DNA of 6,459 nt from positions 1 to 6,459 of the forward strand of contig DHGC01000035.1 in NCBI GenBank assembly GCA_002402585.1, in the 5' to 3' direction. How positions within the stretch are numbered: position 1 is the first letter of the stretch; each line of letters opens with the position of its first letter. The notes beneath the pieces are model-generated. The model ran no database searches. It saw only the letters and a list, made by a program, of their open reading frames with translations, and was not told where the DNA came from. Made by a program: the position numbers and the translations under genes. The stretch is from Erysipelotrichaceae bacterium UBA4808 (lineage in GTDB: Bacteria; Bacillota_I; Bacilli_A; Erysipelotrichales; Erysipelotrichaceae). Positions 4,403 through 6,459 of the stretch are shown here, piece after piece.

Positions 4403-6459
4403 ATGGAAAAAGAAATTCTATTAGAAGGTTTGGACTGTGCAAACTGTTCAGCCAAAATCGAAAAAGAAGTCAATGCCTTGGAAGGGGTAGAGGCAAGCAT
4501 CAATCTCGTGACCAAAACTTTACGTCTAAAGTCCACTTTGAATCACAATGAGCGTGAACTTTTTGAACAAGTCAAATCCATCGTGCATAAACATGAACCC
4601 GATGTGGACGTGATTGATAAGCATGCATCGAAATCTGTTCAAATTGAAGCGACGCTAGAAGGACTAAGTTGTGCGAATTGTGCAGCTAAGATTGAGAAAG
4701 CGGTTCAAGGTTTGGATATGGTAAACAATGTTTCTGTTGATTTCGTATCCAAGAAGCTCCGTTTTACTGCAATGGATGATAAACAGATTCATCAAATTCA
4801 CGCTCAAGTAGAAGATATCGTACATACCATTGAACCCGACACGAAATACATCATAAAAAGCGAAGATAAGTCTACTCCTCAGCGTGCTTTCGATTTGAGA
4901 CAATTGGGTAAACATCAATTCAATCAGATCATTCGCTTTGGGACAGGCATTCTCTTCTTCGTGATGGGTCTTTTTATCAAAGAACCTCCATTCTTGGAAT
5001 TGAGTCTATTTCTCATTGCTTATGTGATTGTAGGCGGCGATGTCATCCGTAAAGCTTTCCAAGGCGTAATAAACAAACAATTCTTCAGTGAGAATTTCTT
5101 GATGACCATTGCCACAACGGGTGCCTTCATTGTCGGTGAATACCCAGAAGGCGTTGCGGTGATGATGTTTTACTTGGTTGGGGAGTTCTTCCAAGACTTA
5201 GCTGTTGATCATTCGCGTAAATCCATTCAAGATTTAATGGACATTCGCCCAGATACAGCGAACCTTGTGCAAGGCGATCGTATTCTATCGGTTTCTGCAG
5301 AAAGTGTTCAAGTCAATGACATCATCCTCGTTCGTCCTGGTGAGAAAATTCCACTCGACGGAATAATCATCGAAGGTTCCAGCAGTTTTGATACCTCACA
5401 TTTGACGGGGGAATCGATGCCACGGGATGTGTCGATCGATGATCAAGCCTTGGGTGGTTTTGTGAACCTCAGTGGTGTCATCAAAATCGAGGTATCCAAA
5501 CCCTTTGCGGAGTCAACCGTTGCGAAGATTTTAGATTTGGTTCAAAATGCAAGCAGTCGTAAAGCCAAGACGGAACAGTTCATCACACGTTTTGCGATGA
5601 TTTATACTCCGATTGTCGTGTTTGGGGCGATGGCTTTGGCCTTTATTCCGCCTTTATTGATTCCTGGTGCGAGTCTTTACGATTGGTTCTACCGCGCCAT
5701 GATCTTCTTGGTTATCTCATGTCCATGTGCCTTGGTTATTTCGATTCCGCTTGGTTTCTTTGGAGGTGTGGGGGGTGCTTCAAAGCGCGGTATTCTTGTG
5801 AAGGGAAGCAATTATCTCGAAGCACTTCGTAAAGTCAAGACCATCGTTTTTGACAAGACAGGTACTCTAACCGAAGGAAAGTTCAGTGTTCAAAGCATCC
5901 AAGCAGAAGCTGGATATACGAGTGATGAAATTTTATGGGTTGCGGCTCATGCGGAAAGTCATTCTTCGCATCCGATCGCAAGTTCAATTAAGAAAGCGTA
6001 TCGCAATCAAGTTGATTTGAATATGGTTTCAGATATCAAAGAATTGGCAGGACTTGGTGTTACGATTCAACTCGAAGGAAAAACAGTTCACGTTGGGAAT
6101 CATCGTCTGATGGATTCCATAGGTTTACAGATCCCAAAGCAATCTGCTTTAGGCACCTTGATTCATGTGGCAATCAATAATGCCTATGCGGGCTCGATCT
6201 TAATCGCGGATACGATTAAGAAGGAAGCCAAACAGGCCATAATGGACCTTAAACAGATGGGGATCCGAACCATACTCTTAAGTGGTGACTTGAAAGGGAT
6301 TGCGAGTCAAGTTGCCTCAGACTTAGGCATCGATGAAGTCCACGCGGAACTTTTACCTCAAGATAAAGTTGCCATCTTCGAACAACTCAATCCCAACAAT
6401 AAAGATAAAATCGCCTTTGTCGGGGATGGCATCAACGATGCGCCGGTCTTGGCACGTGC
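4403..6459 (+). CDS. cadA: P1B-type Cd/Zn/Pb-translocating ATPase with two HMA domains, cut by the window end
   Basis: This is a membrane pump that should export Cd2+, Zn2+ or Pb2+ with ATP. The frame is open for 685 codons to the window end, without a stop. Two heavy-metal-associated domains come first: CANC at 12-15 and again at 90-93. Each is followed by a related tail ending IVH..EPD, so they look like an internal duplication. Membrane helices start around 170. TGES (335-338) is the actuator loop. C440-P-C with ALVISIP fits the CPC-x4-SxP helix-6 signature of the P1B-2 (Zn/Cd/Pb) subgroup. D484KTGTLT is the phosphorylation site, H523-P524 the nucleotide-binding HP pair, and G674DGIND the hinge. 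The final roughly 100 residues, with the helix 7-8 selectivity residues, lie outside. ATG 4403 is 10 bases after the cadC stop and has only a weak AGAAAG in front, so translational coupling to cadC is likely. Regulation is through CadC. Confidence 0.95.
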   Translation, partial: MEKEILLEGLDCANCSAKIEKEVNALEGVEASINLVTKTLRLKSTLNHNERELFEQVKSIVHKHEPDVDVIDKHASKSVQIEATLEGLSCANCAAKIEKAVQGLDMVNNVSVDFVSKKLRFTAMDDKQIHQIHAQVEDIVHTIEPDTKYIIKSEDKSTPQRAFDLRQLGKHQFNQIIRFGTGILFFVMGLFIKEPPFLELSLFLIAYVIVGGDVIRKAFQGVINKQFFSENFLMTIATTGAFIVGEYPEGVAVMMFYLVGEFFQDLAVDHSRKSIQDLMDIRPDTANLVQGDRILSVSAESVQVNDIILVRPGEKIPLDGIIIEGSSSFDTSHLTGESMPRDVSIDDQALGGFVNLSGVIKIEVSKPFAESTVAKILDLVQNASSRKAKTEQFITRFAMIYTPIVVFGAMALAFIPPLLIPGASLYDWFYRAMIFLVISCPCALVISIPLGFFGGVGGASKRGILVKGSNYLEALRKVKTIVFDKTGTLTEGKFSVQSIQAEAGYTSDEILWVAAHAESHSSHPIASSIKKAYRNQVDLNMVSDIKELAGLGVTIQLEGKTVHVGNHRLMDSIGLQIPKQSALGTLIHVAINNAYAGSILIADTIKKEAKQAIMDLKQMGIRTILLSGDLKGIASQVASDLGIDEVHAELLPQDKVAIFEQLNPNNKDKIAFVGDGINDAPVLAR

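Noticed and set aside
3981..4918. Minus-strand open frames of 80-101 codons opposite cadC and the start of cadA
   Set aside because: They are antisense to two strongly supported genes and encode nothing recognisable.

Overview
The window is a moderately AT-rich bacterial chromosome segment. Strong AAGGAG/GGAGG ribosome binding sites, extended -10 promoters, short intergenic gaps and a CadC/CadA pair of the common Firmicutes type point to a low-GC Gram-positive (Bacillota), possibly an Erysipelotrichia-like lineage. That placement is inference. Every Trp codon I read in the intact genes is TGG and none contains an internal TGA, so the standard code applies.

Layout, left to right. (1) An intrinsic terminator of an upstream gene (17-43). 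(2) A decayed AlkD-like DNA alkylation repair gene (112-521) with its centre missing. (3) A complete FAD/NAD(P)-type oxidoreductase (586-1296) starting at TTG. (4) Convergent to it, an XRE-type regulator fused to a four-helix membrane domain (1331-1957, minus strand), whose ribosome binding site points at an ATA codon. (5) A gene-free stretch of about 410 bases (1958-2370) with an inverted repeat near the regulator's promoter, a perfect TATAAT box, a possible small RNA and two terminators. (6) A complete non-haem ferritin on the minus strand (2371-2850) with an extended -10 promoter. (7) Divergent to it, a wrecked major facilitator gene (2968-3587), then a RelE/ParE-type toxin remnant (3657-3923) ending in a terminator. 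(8) A promoter-operator and the metal-resistance operon: a CadC-like ArsR/SmtB repressor (4030-4392) and a Cd/Zn/Pb P1B-type ATPase with two N-terminal HMA domains (4403 to the window end, open).

The functional theme is metal handling. Ferritin stores iron, and the CadC/CadA pair senses and exports soft divalent metals from one autoregulated transcript. Around these are three pseudogenes with internal deletions, frameshifts or nonsense codons, which suggests ongoing gene loss. I see no mobile element, CRISPR array, tRNA or rRNA, and no convincing new multi-gene system. The observation most worth a second look is the apparent AUA (or mutated AUG) start of the membrane-anchored regulator.
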